A stretch of 64,000 bases of DNA from Bacteroidales bacterium UBA4116 (GCA_002381645.1 DFXE01000024.1:1-64000); one strand, 5' to 3'. Positions 17,440-25,939 are shown, counted from the stretch's first letter. A program made the numbers and translations. The notes: a model not told the origin generated them from the letters alone.

Positions 17440-17669
17440 TAGTCTGATAATTAGCGATAAGCACAAAATGCTAATTATTGGACTAATTATAGCGGTTTAG
17501 CATAAACCGCTAAAGCCGAAGGCTTTGCCCCGCAGGGCAAGAGGAAGAACAGGACGAAGTCCGGTTCCCTCTTGCTTAATTTAGCAAAACAAACAGAGCC
17601 ATGAGGCGAAGTTGTTTCTGCTAAATGCGGAGCTATTTACAGGAGGCGTAAACCAAAAACAAGCCTCCT
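17440..17669. other. Candidate oriT region of the IME
   Basis: Non-coding DNA directly upstream of the bfmA-relaxase operon. A perfect 9-bp inverted repeat (AGCGGTTTA at 17491-17499, TAAACCGCT at 17503-17511) is followed by a long hairpin at 17537-17575 (GCAAGAGG / CCTCTTGC, with inner GAAC/GTTC and GGAC/GTCC helices). A third 7-bp repeat AGGAGGC / GCCTCCT lies at 17641-17669. This layout is typical of transfer origins. No nick site can be assigned from sequence. Confidence 0.6.
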
Positions 17670-17708
17670 TCATTTACTCTATTCTGCTTAAATCATACAA
17701 AAGCAGAA

Positions 17709-18065
17709 TCATTCCTCTTTTTCGTCTTTTTTATCCTTGTCTTTGGGCTTTGGGTGCTTCTTTTCAAAGTCTTGATAGGTTTGAAAATCCATGTGAGAAC
17801 GCACAAACTCCCGCACATCAGAAGTGCGGTAATAGGTTTTGTGGGCTATCATAAAGAAAGGTAGTTTTTTACTGGAACGATACCGCTGTAATGTTCGGTA
17901 AGATACTTTCAGGAGAAAGGCTAAATCTTGGTTATCGAGCAGTTTCTCGTCTTCGTCAAATACCTCTTTGGTGTTGATGAGCGATTTCAGGTCTTGACCT
18001 ATATCGTTCAATTTCTTGGATAACTTTTGCATCCACATTTCAAAATCTTCATTATTGATATACAT
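17709..18065 (-). CDS. MerR-like HTH protein (excisionase type)
   Basis: 118 aa. The central part DNQDLAFLLKVSYRTLQRYRSSKKLPFFMIAHKTYYRTSDVREFV is a winged helix of the Xis/MerR type (about residues 45-88). An N-terminal coiled-coil and a Lys-rich C-terminal tail flank it. Such proteins serve as recombination directionality factors or repressors in Bacteroides mobile elements (Orf2c/Xis2c-like). It lies between the oriT region and the RteC-like gene and probably controls IME excision. Family call is good; the target is inferred. Confidence 0.75.
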   Translation of the reverse strand: MYINNEDFEMWMQKLSKKLNDIGQDLKSLINTKEVFDEDEKLLDNQDLAFLLKVSYRTLQRYRSSKKLPFFMIAHKTYYRTSDVREFVRSHMDFQTYQDFEKKHPKPKDKDKKDEKEE

Positions 18066-18145
18066 GATTTGCTTCGTTTTACAGATTAATACTTCTTATG
18101 TCCAATGCATTGACGAAGCAAAGCTCGGCAGAATGGAGAAACAGA

Positions 18146-18169
18146 AAAAGAGGAGTAGTTAACTACTCC
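18146..18169 (-). terminator. Terminator after the RteC-like gene
   Basis: An 18-bp perfect palindrome (GGAGTAGTT/AACTACTCC, 18152-18169) is followed on the minus strand by TCTTTTTC. It lies about 50 nt after the stop of the RteC-like frame. Confidence 0.7.
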
Positions 18170-18217
18170 CCCGAAAGTTTTTTGTAATAAGCTTGTATTT
18201 AAGCCATTGCAAAACGG

Positions 18218-18866
18218 TTATTTTTCATCTTGTTTGTTTTTACCTTCTTTATCCTTTCGGATTATAAGGCTACGCAGGAAGTCAAGTGCTTTTGTCCGAT
18301 TGAATGGTTTACGGTCGAATACCTTTTTCTGTTGGTCATAGATACTGCCAAAACTACAATTAAAAATCTTTTCAAAAGCATCTGCAATTTGGTTCAGGTG
18401 TGCGGGTTTTCCGTTCCGTTGAAATATTTTCTTTGAAAAGAAAAGAGCAACTACAATCTCCCCTAAAGCAACAATCCCCAAGTCTTTCGACTTAGGGAGT
18501 ATATACAGGTCGGATTGAAATGTTAATGTTGCTTGCTTGGATTGTTGGAACTGTTCGGGATAGCGAATTTTGAGATTTAGTAGCTCTAATTCTGAATCAA
18601 CAGAGGCCAACGCTCTTTGGATATAAGCAAATTTCAGGGCATTTTTCCCCCTGCCCGTACCGATAAAGCGATTTTAGGAATGCTAACTCAATACGAGTAG
18701 TATTAAGCATCCGAAAGATTTCAGAATAGTGTTGTTCGGATTGACCCACTGTTTTTACTTGTTCCGTAAAGCATCCATAGGCACTTTGCATTTCTTCGTT
18801 TGTTACTTGTGAAGTATCAGACAATAGACTGAATAACTTCTCTCTTAATAATTCATCCATAAGCAT
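18218..18866 (-). pseudogene. RteC-like regulator, frameshifted
   Basis: Two overlapping frames, 18866-18597 (89 aa, N-terminal) and 18610-18218 (130 aa, C-terminal), together look like one gene of about 215 codons. The C-terminal part has the RteC winged-helix region (LNQIADAFEKIFNCSFGSIY, then KALDFLRSLI). RteC activates excision genes in CTnDOT. The frames join if one G is removed from the GGGGG run at about 18648-18652 (minus strand CAGGGGGAAAAATGCC). The shift could be a real mutation, a homopolymer read error or, less likely, programmed slippage. Residues after the repaired junction (KNALKFAYIQRALASVD) read as normal protein, which supports the single-gene view. Confidence 0.65.
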
Positions 18867-18903
18867 AAAATTTTAAGTGAATATTTATAATCAGACCGAA
18901 GTC

Positions 18904-19443
18904 TTACTTTATGCTTAATGATTCAGAATACCCTTCTAGCATTATTGTTTCATTAAGGGCTTTGCGTTCCATAGTGTGACGATTTACTTCTAAAAATCCA
19001 TTCTTGGGATAGCCTAAAATAAGCAAGGCTGTTGGCTCAATATAATCAGGAATAGCAAACTCACTTTTTATAATTTGAGGGTCGAATAACCCTACCATAA
19101 CACTGCCGATACCAACTTCTCTCGCTGCTAACATCATATGGTCTGTAATAATTCCTATATCTAAATCCCCTGAACATTTGTTATCAAATGGTCTTATTAA
19201 AGCATCCCTTGTATCTCGGCAAATAATCATCACACATTGAGAACCAAATGTTTTATATGCTTTTTGAATTTTAATTATATTATCAGGCTTTTGAACGACT
19301 ATAATACGTTGAGGCTGTTTGTTACATGCGGTTGGGGCAACACGTCCGACTTCTAATATATAATCAAGTTTTTCTTTTTCAATAGGTTGTTCTATAAATG
19401 ACCTGATTGTACAACGGCGTTTTGCCAAATCTAAAAACTTCAT
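18904..19443 (-). CDS. Nitroreductase family protein
   Basis: 179 aa, usual length for the family. N-terminal RRCTIRSFIEQPIEKEKLDYILE (FMN-binding Arg/Ser positions), central APTACNKQPQRIIVV, and C-terminal ILGYPKNG are the recognisable nitroreductase (NfsB/FRP) blocks. These FMN enzymes reduce nitro groups or quinones with NAD(P)H in the cytoplasm. The gene has its own -7 box (19531-19538) and stands beside an AraC-type regulator. It is accessory cargo of the IME. Substrate is unknown; nitroimidazole reduction is possible but not shown. Confidence 0.87.
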   Translation of the reverse strand: MKFLDLAKRRCTIRSFIEQPIEKEKLDYILEVGRVAPTACNKQPQRIIVVQKPDNIIKIQKAYKTFGSQCVMIICRDTRDALIRPFDNKCSGDLDIGIITDHMMLAAREVGIGSVMVGLFDPQIIKSEFAIPDYIEPTALLILGYPKNGFLEVNRHTMERKALNETIMLEGYSESLSIK

Positions 19444-19530
19444 ATTTCTTACTTTAGTTTTATTATATCAATGTAATTAATGTAGCCTTGACCAATAGTC
19501 TATCATGCATTTAACTATTAGTTATTGTCG

Positions 19531-19538
19531 CAAATTTA
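19531..19538 (-). promoter_or_regulatory. Promoter -7 box for the nitroreductase gene
   Basis: Minus strand TAAATTTG, matching TAnnTTTG, 88 nt before the nitroreductase ATG. No clear -33 box was found. Confidence 0.4.
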
Positions 19539-19577
19539 CTTAGGAAGAAGTATGGGAATACTGTATAAAAACGACTT

Positions 19578-20399
19578 TTACGATTCGAAATAGATGCGCG
19601 TATCTATTTTTGAAGGCAACATTAAGAAAGAGGAAGGACTGTTGCCTGACAATCGTTTTATTTCTCTTGAAAGATGAGGAACATCGTAGTATCCTGCTAA
19701 CACAGCCGTTGACAGTAAATTATCGTAAGATGTATTTCTTAATAAATCAATGGCATTCCAGAATTTAACTATTCGACTATATTCTTTAGGCGAATATCCT
19801 GTATATATCTTAAATTTTCTCTCAAAATGGCGTTGACACAAACAAATATCTGTCATCAATGAGTGTATAGAGAGCGTCCCTTTCTCTCGGTTTATCTTAT
19901 CTACGGCAAAGAGAATTTTTCTGTCTATTTTGGGGTTATGCTTACTTAGATGATGTATTAGAAGCTCGTCGATGATTTCAGTCAACCTTTTGGGGTCACG
20001 TTGGCTACATAATCTTTCAATAAAAGAGTTGCTAAAGATGTTCGTTAAATCACTGGCACTACACCTATGATTGACTAATTCGTTCAAAGGCAATCCCATA
20101 AAGCGATATAGCCCACATGGTAAAAAGCGAATACCAAAAACATGTACACTGTTTGTAACTGTAACTAATTCCGTATACGTATTCATTGGACCTACAAAAT
20201 ATGAATGGAACGGCTGCATTTTCAAGTTGTTGTTTATGTCATTAACAGCTTCTCCGAGAGTTAAAACAAAATCAGTACATCCATATGGAGGAATACTGAT
20301 TTTCGTTCCATATTCCGGTTGTCCTTTATATTCCCAATACTTGTCAATATAAGGAGATAGTATATCGCATGGCAAATATTCTTTATACATGTTACACAA
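19578..20399 (-). CDS. AraC family transcriptional regulator
   Basis: 273 aa. An N-terminal ligand-sensing type domain (YLPCDILSPYIDKYWEYKG..., DUF6597-like) is followed by the AraC double HTH from about residue 160 (LMTDICLCQRHFERKFKIYTGYSPKEYSRIVKF). It binds DNA as an activator or repressor. A TACTTTTG box at 20413-20420 is so close to the ATG that translation may start at Met4. The neighbour downstream is the nitroreductase gene, a plausible target (inference). It is the last gene before the right IME junction. Confidence 0.85.
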   Translation of the reverse strand: MCNMYKEYLPCDILSPYIDKYWEYKGQPEYGTKISIPPYGCTDFVLTLGEAVNDINNNLKMQPFHSYFVGPMNTYTELVTVTNSVHVFGIRFLPCGLYRFMGLPLNELVNHRCSASDLTNIFSNSFIERLCSQRDPKRLTEIIDELLIHHLSKHNPKIDRKILFAVDKINREKGTLSIHSLMTDICLCQRHFERKFKIYTGYSPKEYSRIVKFWNAIDLLRNTSYDNLLSTAVLAGYYDVPHLSREIKRLSGNSPSSFLMLPSKIDTRIYFES

Positions 20400-20483
20400 G
20401 CGTAATAGACTACAAAAGTAACGATTTTATGTGACTGGTTCTAATTTATAAGGCGTTGTTATTATTAGTTTAAAATACTTTTT

Positions 20484-20491
20484 TATCTTTG
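20484..20491 (+). promoter_or_regulatory. Outward-facing promoter-like box near the IME right end
   Basis: TATCTTTG, a perfect match to TAnnTTTG, on the plus strand pointing out of the IME into antisense traG. No plus-strand gene follows. It may be a chance match or a promoter used in the excised circle, where it would point across the joint toward the integrase end. Confidence 0.35.
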
Positions 20492-20529
20492 TCGGAGAGT
20501 TATTTGAAACAGTGGAAAAGTTAGGCAAA

Positions 20530-22599
20530 TCAAAGAACTTCGCTCGTTTCTAAATCATTACCTATTCTACTTTTGCGGTTTGTTAAGTGCCTGTTAAATA
20601 GCGAAATAGCAAATAAACGCATCTTCTTGATAAAGGCTTCCATGATAATGATAGTGACCACGGGGAAAAGCTCTTTGTTCTCCTTGATACTATCAATTTC
20701 AAAAACGATAAAGGATTTATTCAACAAGTCGATATTCTGTTGAGAGTTCAGCAGGAAGTCGAAACGCCCGCCACGGTAATATTGGCGTAGGGTGGTCAGC
20801 ATATTGTCGATATTAAAATCTTCTTTGCTTACCTTGATTTCCCTTTCGTCCAGTTCCCGGCGGTAATCATCCCGCATATACTCATAGAAAGTATTGAATG
20901 AAGGCACAATGCTCCGGTCATCCTGAATCCGTTGGATATAGGCTGAAACGGCACTACCCAACTCACCCGATTCGGTCTTGCTTACCTTGTCATCTTCCGA
21001 CTTCCAAAGGGTAAGCAATAACGTTTTGATACTATCTTTTTTCTCCACATCGAACTTGTAATCGTCCGTATAAAAAGGATTGAATGAGATGGGATTTTCT
21101 TCAGTATAGGTAAAATAGATTCCGTCCTGACCTTTGGTTTTCCGGCGCACCATTTCACACAATCCCTGATAGCTGTTTCCCGTATCGACAAGAACGACGT
21201 GTGTGCCCTGTTCCCAGTATTGGCGGACAAGGTGATTCATAAAGAAAGACTTGCCTGAGCCGGAAGGCCCTAACACGAATTTGTTCCTGTTTGTGGTAAT
21301 ACCTTTTCGCATCGGCAGGTCGGAAATATCCAAATGAAGCGGTTTTCCACTAACCCTATCTGCCATCTTAATACCAAACGGACTGACCGAATTGCGGTAG
21401 TTCGTTTCTTCAGTAAAGAAGCAGAGAGCCGGTTCGATGAATGTATAGAACGATTCTTCCGAAGGAAAATCACCGGCATTTCCCGGCATCCCAGCCCAGT
21501 AAAGGGTAGCAGCATCGACGGTGTTGTGGCGTGGTTTACACTCCATAAGTGCCAACTGGCTGCCTACGTCGTTGCGGATGTGCTTCAGCTCTTCGGCATC
21601 TTCACTCCAAGCCATTACGTTGAAATGCGCACGAATGGAAGTCAGCCCGAAGCTATGGGCTTCGTTCAAATACTGGTCTATCCATTCCTTGTTAATCTGG
21701 TTTCCCCTTGAATAGCGGGAAAGCGACTGCATATTCCTGGCACTTTTTTCAAACTTCCTCAGATTTTCAGCACTATCTTCTATGAACAGGTATTGATTAT
21801 ATACATGGTCACAGGATAAGAGCAAACCGACAGGGGAAGCAAACGATAAAAGACAGTCGCTTCGGTCGGTGGAGAGCTTTTCGTACCGCATTTCCGTACC
21901 AATACGTCCGGGCAGATCTTCGGCATCAGACAAGGTGTGTAGACATATCAGTTTATTGCCTACCCGTAGCCCATCCGCACCCAGTTCCATATCCTGCAAG
22001 CAAGTAGTGTTATCCAACGACAGGGCGAAGTATTTTTCAATCAGTCCCGGATTGTCGGCGGTTCCGGTAATTTCATCCGATTTTAAGCGGGTAAGTGTAA
22101 TGAAACCGCTATCATTTACGATGCGCTCAAATTGTCCGACCGCTTCCAGAAATTTCACGGAACTGTCTTTATTAACTTCTTTGGGAATGATATTGCCCCG
22201 GCAAAGTGATGAAAAATTGCTTTGCATCCGCATACGTTCCTTTGTAGTTTTAGTCAGGAACAGGAAACAGGAATGATTCAGGAATGGGCGTTCATTGAAA
22301 TGGGTTTCAAAACTTCGGGATAAGAAACTCATATCGTCCTTATCTGTGGCCGGTTTATAATTCTCCCGAACAAACCAGTCCTGTTTATGTACCACACAAT
22401 ACTCCGGCAGCACTTTTACGGCTTTTGCCCAGGCAGAGTGAATGGCTTCATATTCGGCACTGGTAACGGTAAACAACTCCGGCAAATCGACTTTAAAAGC
22501 TACGGTTATATCCGCATCTTTGCTGATTATACAGTCATGTTCTACCGCCAGTAATGGGAACTTACTTTCGATGGTAGCCGCTTTCATTATATTACGCAT
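20530..22599 (-). pseudogene. traG: traG, 5' fragment (Walker A half)
   Basis: N-terminal 660 codons of TraG, the VirB4-like conjugation ATPase, plus about 29 codons supplied by the IME. Walker A is GPSGSGKSFF near residue 443. The conserved start (ESKFPLLAVEHDCIISKDADITV) overlaps traF by 8 nt. TraG identity ends at EAFIKKM (20620), and the rest (LFAISLFNR...) is foreign. Walker B is on the 3' fragment 10.5 kb away. Removing the intervening DNA at the shared TTTATCAAnAAnATG sequence restores an 835-aa frame. In the present state the transfer apparatus should lack this ATPase. Confidence 0.9.
20615..20634 (-). other. Attachment-site-like junction, right end of the IME
   Basis: Minus strand TTTATCAAGAAGATGCGTTT. 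It matches the left junction in the pattern TTTATCAAnAAnATG and lies exactly where TraG homology ends. Confidence 0.6.
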
Positions 22600-22924
22600 G
22601 GGCTACCTCCTTCCTTTTACGATGGAACAGGCGGTGCGGAGTTTTCCGGTTAATCAGGTATCGGGGATGCTGCTTTACTGCCATCAGCTTCATCAGTCCA
22701 TGCTCCCCATACTTGGCATTCAGATTAAATGTCAACCACACGAGTACCGATGCAGCTATTACACCGAAGCCAATACACACCCACTGATCCACGCCTGCCA
22801 TGTACATCACGACAAAGACAATAAATACAGCAAGCAAGCCTGCGGCGAAAATGAAAAGGTACTGGGCTTTCAACCCTTTAAACTCTACGCTTTTGCCTAT
22901 TCCTTTGTTAATATTATACTCCAT
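22592..22924 (-). CDS. traF: Conjugal transfer protein TraF (DUF4133)
   Basis: 110 aa from the ATG at 22924, which gives the conserved start MEYNINKGIGKSVEFKGLKA. A longer frame to 23011 would overlap traE and is rejected. Two adjacent membrane helices (about residues 24-42 and 48-66) form the core, followed by a basic C-terminus. DUF4133/TraF is VirB3-like and sits in the inner membrane beside the VirB4-like ATPase. It follows traE by 23 nt and overlaps traG by 8 nt. Confidence 0.9.
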   Translation of the reverse strand: MEYNINKGIGKSVEFKGLKAQYLFIFAAGLLAVFIVFVVMYMAGVDQWVCIGFGVIAASVLVWLTFNLNAKYGEHGLMKLMAVKQHPRYLINRKTPHRLFHRKRKEVAHA

Positions 22925-22947
22925 ATCAATCTGTTTTATGGAGTGGA

Positions 22948-23250
22948 TTACAGGAAGAAAGAACGTAGAATGGTAGCAGCCACGATAAGAAATATACAGG
23001 CTCCGAACCACGAAGCAGCAGTCTTCGACGTATCGGGGTCGCCGCTTGAAAACTTGTTATATACCTTGATTCCGCCAATCAGACCCACTACGGCACCGAT
23101 GGCGTAGATCAACTTCGTTCCGGGGTCGAAATACGACGTTACCATGTTGGTAGCTTCGGTAATACCACCGATACCGTTACCTTGCGCAAATGCGGAAGAC
23201 ACAGCAGCCACGATAAAGGCTGCCGACAAAAGAATTTTTTTCTTTGTCAT
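22948..23250 (-). CDS. traE: Conjugal transfer protein TraE (DUF4134)
   Basis: 100 aa with a signal peptide (1-22) and two membrane helices, the pattern of DUF4134/TraE, a VirB2 pilin-like subunit. The motif VTSYFDPGTKLIYAIGAVVGLIGGIKVYNKF (from about residue 33) is typical. It is preceded by a 167-nt gap with hairpins and one copy of the 14-bp ICE motif, so this point of the operon may be a separate control or processing site. Confidence 0.9.
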   Translation of the reverse strand: MTKKKILLSAAFIVAAVSSAFAQGNGIGGITEATNMVTSYFDPGTKLIYAIGAVVGLIGGIKVYNKFSSGDPDTSKTAASWFGACIFLIVAATILRSFFL

Positions 23251-23254
23251 AATA

Positions 23255-23417
23255 AGAAATTGTTTTTAAGTGGTACCAGGGTGGATAGTCCCGGCACCGA
23301 TGATTATTTACTTTGGATTTTTTAGTGGGGGTCAAAGACCCATTTGTTACTGCTCAGGCACGTTAACCATAATCTCTTTCTTTCATATTCCTTCTTTTAC
23401 ATTATTATATATATGTA
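23255..23417 (-). promoter_or_regulatory. traD-traE intergenic region with hairpins and 14-bp motif
   Basis: Contains CCACTAAAAAATCC (minus strand, 23315-23328), a tight hairpin GGGTC-AAA-GACCC directly beside it (about 23329-23341) and an imperfect GC-rich stem at about 23272-23299 (GGTACCAGGG / TCCCGGCACC). The same pairing of the 14-mer with a GC-rich stem occurs near 5300 and 61070. Confidence 0.55.
23315..23328 (-). repeat. 14-bp ICE motif, copy 2 (upstream of traE)
   Basis: Minus strand CCACTAAAAAATCC, 64 nt before the traE start. The extended sequence matches copy 1 (followed by AAAGTAA on the minus strand). Confidence 0.7.
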
Positions 23418-24146
23418 CTAAGCGAAATTCCGTATATCGAAATCGGCTGGTACTTTCTTTCCGTTGTTACCACCTGATTCAGTATTCCTTTCATCCAATC
23501 GGCGGTAAAATGCTGAGAGGTGGGCATCCATAAATTCCGTTACGATATTTGCCCTGTCCGGCTTCCCTGATACAAGCTGTTCAAACATATCTGTCTGGCG
23601 AATTTCCAATAGTGTCCGTCCCGCTTCTTCTTTCTGCTTTTGGGTAGTTTCTTCTTTATTGTTTACCGCCCTTACAGCATTTCCCAACTCTTCAAAACGG
23701 ACACCCGATGCGAGTGCTGCCTGTGCCGCTCCTTCGACTTCTTCTTCCTCCGGTTCCGGTTCTTCCGGCTCATTGTCCTCATATTCGAGAGGTACATCAA
23801 TATCCATCGGCTCGTTTTCTTCATCGGGTGGAGTTTCGGAAAATGCTGCATCCATTTCTTCAGGTGGCACTTCCGCAGCGGGTTGTTTTTCGCTTGACGG
23901 AACAAATATATCGGGATTTTCCGTTGTATTTTCAGATTTCAAAGTGGTGGTAGCTTCTGGCAGTGAGTGGCTTAGATTAAACTTACTTTTGCCTACAATA
24001 TCATCTGTCCGCCGGCTTAAATCTGTCAGATTACTGCCGTTACCGACAATATCTTTTTTACGTCTTTTCCGTCTGTTATCTCCGATAAAGAAGTAAACTA
24101 CATAAATGCAATAGAGGAAAATCAGGGTTAATATTATCTTTACCAT
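23418..24146 (-). CDS. traD: Conjugal transfer protein TraD
   Basis: 242 aa. One N-terminal membrane helix (residues 4-22), a basic patch (RRKRRKKD), a long Glu/Pro-rich disordered middle (about 85-140, with EEPEPEEEEVEGA) and a compact C-terminal helical domain. This is the TraD layout of CTnDOT-type operons, which is unrelated to the F-plasmid TraD coupling protein. It follows the small traC-position gene by 12 nt. Function within the transfer complex is not established. Confidence 0.78.
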   Translation of the reverse strand: MVKIILTLIFLYCIYVVYFFIGDNRRKRRKKDIVGNGSNLTDLSRRTDDIVGKSKFNLSHSLPEATTTLKSENTTENPDIFVPSSEKQPAAEVPPEEMDAAFSETPPDEENEPMDIDVPLEYEDNEPEEPEPEEEEVEGAAQAALASGVRFEELGNAVRAVNNKEETTQKQKEEAGRTLLEIRQTDMFEQLVSGKPDRANIVTEFMDAHLSAFYRRLDERNTESGGNNGKKVPADFDIRNFA

Positions 24147-24158
24147 AATGACTTGTTT

Positions 24159-24410
24159 TTATTCGTTGTTATCATTATCCGTATCTTCCCTTTTGCTGCT
24201 GTCTTCTTCATCGACAATCATCATAACCACATCATCGGTTTTGTCCTTTTCGGGTTCTTCCGGTTTGGGATGTTCCAGCATACGCTTTCGGTATTTGAGA
24301 GCTTTAGGTATGAAAATCACACCCAGCACGATTAATCCTAACAGGACTACACTCAGGGTTATCCGAACTTCTGTCGGCATAGGTACGGGCGGTAATAAAA
24401 TCTGTATCAT
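24159..24410 (-). CDS. Small membrane protein (traC position)
   Basis: 83 aa with one membrane helix (about residues 13-36), then a charged cytoplasmic tail ending in DSSKREDTDNDNNE. It sits between the DUF3408 and traD genes (18 and 12 nt gaps), where CTnDOT-like operons carry traC. No domain recognised. Its place in a tight operon and coupling make it a real gene; the function is unknown. Confidence 0.65.
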   Translation of the reverse strand: MIQILLPPVPMPTEVRITLSVVLLGLIVLGVIFIPKALKYRKRMLEHPKPEEPEKDKTDDVVMMIVDEEDSSKREDTDNDNNE

Positions 24411-24428
24411 GTTCTTTGATTTTATGGG

Positions 24429-24854
24429 TTAAAAAATACTTTCGTTATTCTTATTATATAGCTCAGTGATCTCTTCCTGATAGCTTGAGAGGTGATGCGA
24501 CAGCACATTGTCAATGTAGCTGAATAGGGATACTTCGTTCTTCCCGATTACCTGTACAATTTTCATAATCTTATCGTGATGTTCCTTTCGGATATACACC
24601 GATTTTCCGGAACGGGCCGTGATATTTACTTCCTGAATAAACAGGCTTTCGTAATCGGGAGCCTTATTTTTTTTACGCTTTGTTTCTTCCCGAACAGGCT
24701 GCGCAGGTTCTTCGATATTTAGTTCCTTTTCTTCAGGTGGAAGCAACGGACGGGGGTCAGCACTGGGATTGTTCCGCCTGTCCTTGTTTTTGAATGAGGC
24801 AATAATAAAATTTTCGTCAATCTCATTCAGGTTTACGTCTTTATCTTTCGGCAT
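24429..24854 (-). CDS. DUF3408 protein (TraB-like)
   Basis: 141 aa. A Pro/Glu/Lys-rich N-terminal half and a C-terminal conserved region IRKEHHDKIMKIVQVIGKNEVSLFSYIDNVLSHHLSSY that resembles a ribbon-helix-helix-type DUF3408 domain. In CTnDOT-like elements this gene follows the ParA-like traA and may act as its DNA-binding partner, by analogy with ParA/ParB pairs (inference). The gap to traA is 6 nt. Confidence 0.75.
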   Translation of the reverse strand: MPKDKDVNLNEIDENFIIASFKNKDRRNNPSADPRPLLPPEEKELNIEEPAQPVREETKRKKNKAPDYESLFIQEVNITARSGKSVYIRKEHHDKIMKIVQVIGKNEVSLFSYIDNVLSHHLSSYQEEITELYNKNNESIF

Positions 24855-24860
24855 AATGAT

Positions 24861-25613
24861 TTATTTTAAAATTTCCAGTAATTCATCTATCATGGTGTCC
24901 AGGTTACTACCCCTGACCAGCGATTTATCCGCTGGAAAAAGGGTCGAGCGGAAGAGTGCCTTATGGCTGATGGATTGCTCCCGGCGGAAGCGTTTACTAT
25001 CGGGCAGGAACGTATTGAAGACAGGGAAGCCGAGTTGCTCAATAACTTCTTCATATACCTGATAGAGTTCTGTTTTCTCCCTGCCGTCCACAAGGTTCCA
25101 TAACAAGTGTATAGACTTGATTTTCGATTTTCCGGTAGTGACAAGTGTATCGTTGATAACTACCACATATTGCAGGGTACTTTCCAGAACTACCCTGTCT
25201 GCACTGATAGGTGCAATAATGTAATCCATCTCTTTCAGCGTGCGGATCACCGCCGGATTGTTGGCTGTTCCAGGCAAGTCGAAGAAGATAAAATCGGGTT
25301 GTGTTTCCTTCAGCAATTCGGCGGCATCTTCCAGCGCATTTTCAGGGCTGCTCTCGATTACAGGATAGGCTTTTTTACCCAGCGATGTAAACTGCTCATA
25401 CGCCATCAGCTTATAGAACTCGTCATCCATAGCAGTTTTTAAATCTCGTTCACGCATCTCGGCGATGGAGTGCTGCGGGTAATCGCAGTCGATCACGGCT
25501 ACATTATAGCCTTTCACATAGTGCAGATAGCTTGCTACCAGCACGGTAAGGGTTGTTTTTCCGGCTCCGCCCTTTTGGGTGGAAAATGCCACGTTCAATG
25601 TTTTCTTTTCCAT
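24861..25613 (-). CDS. traA: ParA-like ATPase TraA
   Basis: 250 aa. Deviant Walker A KGGAGKTT (residues 14-21) and the downstream FFDLPGTANN (Walker B-like, near residue 112) mark the ParA/MinD family. As traA it opens the tra operon of CTnDOT-type ICEs and may position or stabilise the element (inference). It is followed by a DUF3408 gene 6 nt downstream, matching a ParA-partner arrangement. A 320-nt leader with octamer repeats lies upstream. Assignment is confident. Confidence 0.9.
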   Translation of the reverse strand: MEKKTLNVAFSTQKGGAGKTTLTVLVASYLHYVKGYNVAVIDCDYPQHSIAEMRERDLKTAMDDEFYKLMAYEQFTSLGKKAYPVIESSPENALEDAAELLKETQPDFIFFDLPGTANNPAVIRTLKEMDYIIAPISADRVVLESTLQYVVVINDTLVTTGKSKIKSIHLLWNLVDGREKTELYQVYEEVIEQLGFPVFNTFLPDSKRFRREQSISHKALFRSTLFPADKSLVRGSNLDTMIDELLEILK

Positions 25614-25650
25614 GTTTTGAAATTTTAGTGTTTATACTATTTGTATGTTC

Positions 25651-25842
25651 GGCCAGCCATCTGTATAGCCATTCGTCCGTACATCTGTTTGATTGAGTGC
25701 ATTTCCAGCTATCCGTCCGTTTAGCTGTTTGTCCGTACAGCCGTTTAGCTGATTAGCCGTTGTTACGTTGAGCTGTTTGGCTGTTGGAACGTTTAGCCGT
25801 TGGAACGTCCGTTTATCCGTTCAATCATATATCCGTCTGTTT
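25651..25842 (-). repeat. Degenerate octamer tandem repeat in the traA leader
   Basis: Plus-strand sequence divides into 24 consecutive 8-nt units in register, for example AGCTGTTT, AGCCGTTT, GTCCGTTT, AGCCGTTG, AGCTGTTT. Consensus is about (A/G)(G/T)C(C/T)GTTT. On the minus strand (traA direction) it reads AAACGGCT/AAACAGCT. Similar Tyr-rich sequence continues loosely to about 25920. No gene is seen. It lies 38 nt upstream of the traA start. Confidence 0.75.
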
Positions 25843-25939
25843 TTACATAAGGATGATTGTCTGTTTTTATATCCGTTCAGCTCTTTGTTGAACTGTCCGT
25901 CTGTCTGTACATACAATCAAATACGAAGGCAAATAAACA

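Larger units (their letters stand above)
10060..20634. mobile_element. Integrative mobilizable element (CBASS-bearing IME) inserted in traG
   Basis: About 10.56 kb separating the two halves of traG. Contents: two tandem tyrosine recombinases at the left end, a CBASS operon, GNAT-like gene, relaxase, BfmA/BtgA-like protein, MerR-like HTH protein, frameshifted RteC-like gene, nitroreductase and AraC regulator. Both junctions carry a related sequence (minus strand TTTATCAAnAAnATG), consistent with site-specific integration that tolerates mismatches. The element lacks channel genes, so it would depend on a helper ICE. The exact crossover points cannot be set from one copy. The CBASS part is much richer in A+T than the traG flanks, a sign of separate origin. 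Confidence 0.85.

Noticed and set aside
22925..23011. Extended start of traF
   Set aside because: Overlaps traE; the conserved family start MEYNINKG is at 22924.
23659..24096. 145-aa plus-strand Ser-rich frame opposite traD
   Set aside because: Mirror of the Glu-rich region of traD; no promoter or family likeness.
25651..25920. CRISPR array
   Set aside because: The repeats are 8 nt, contiguous and degenerate, with no spacers and no cas genes.
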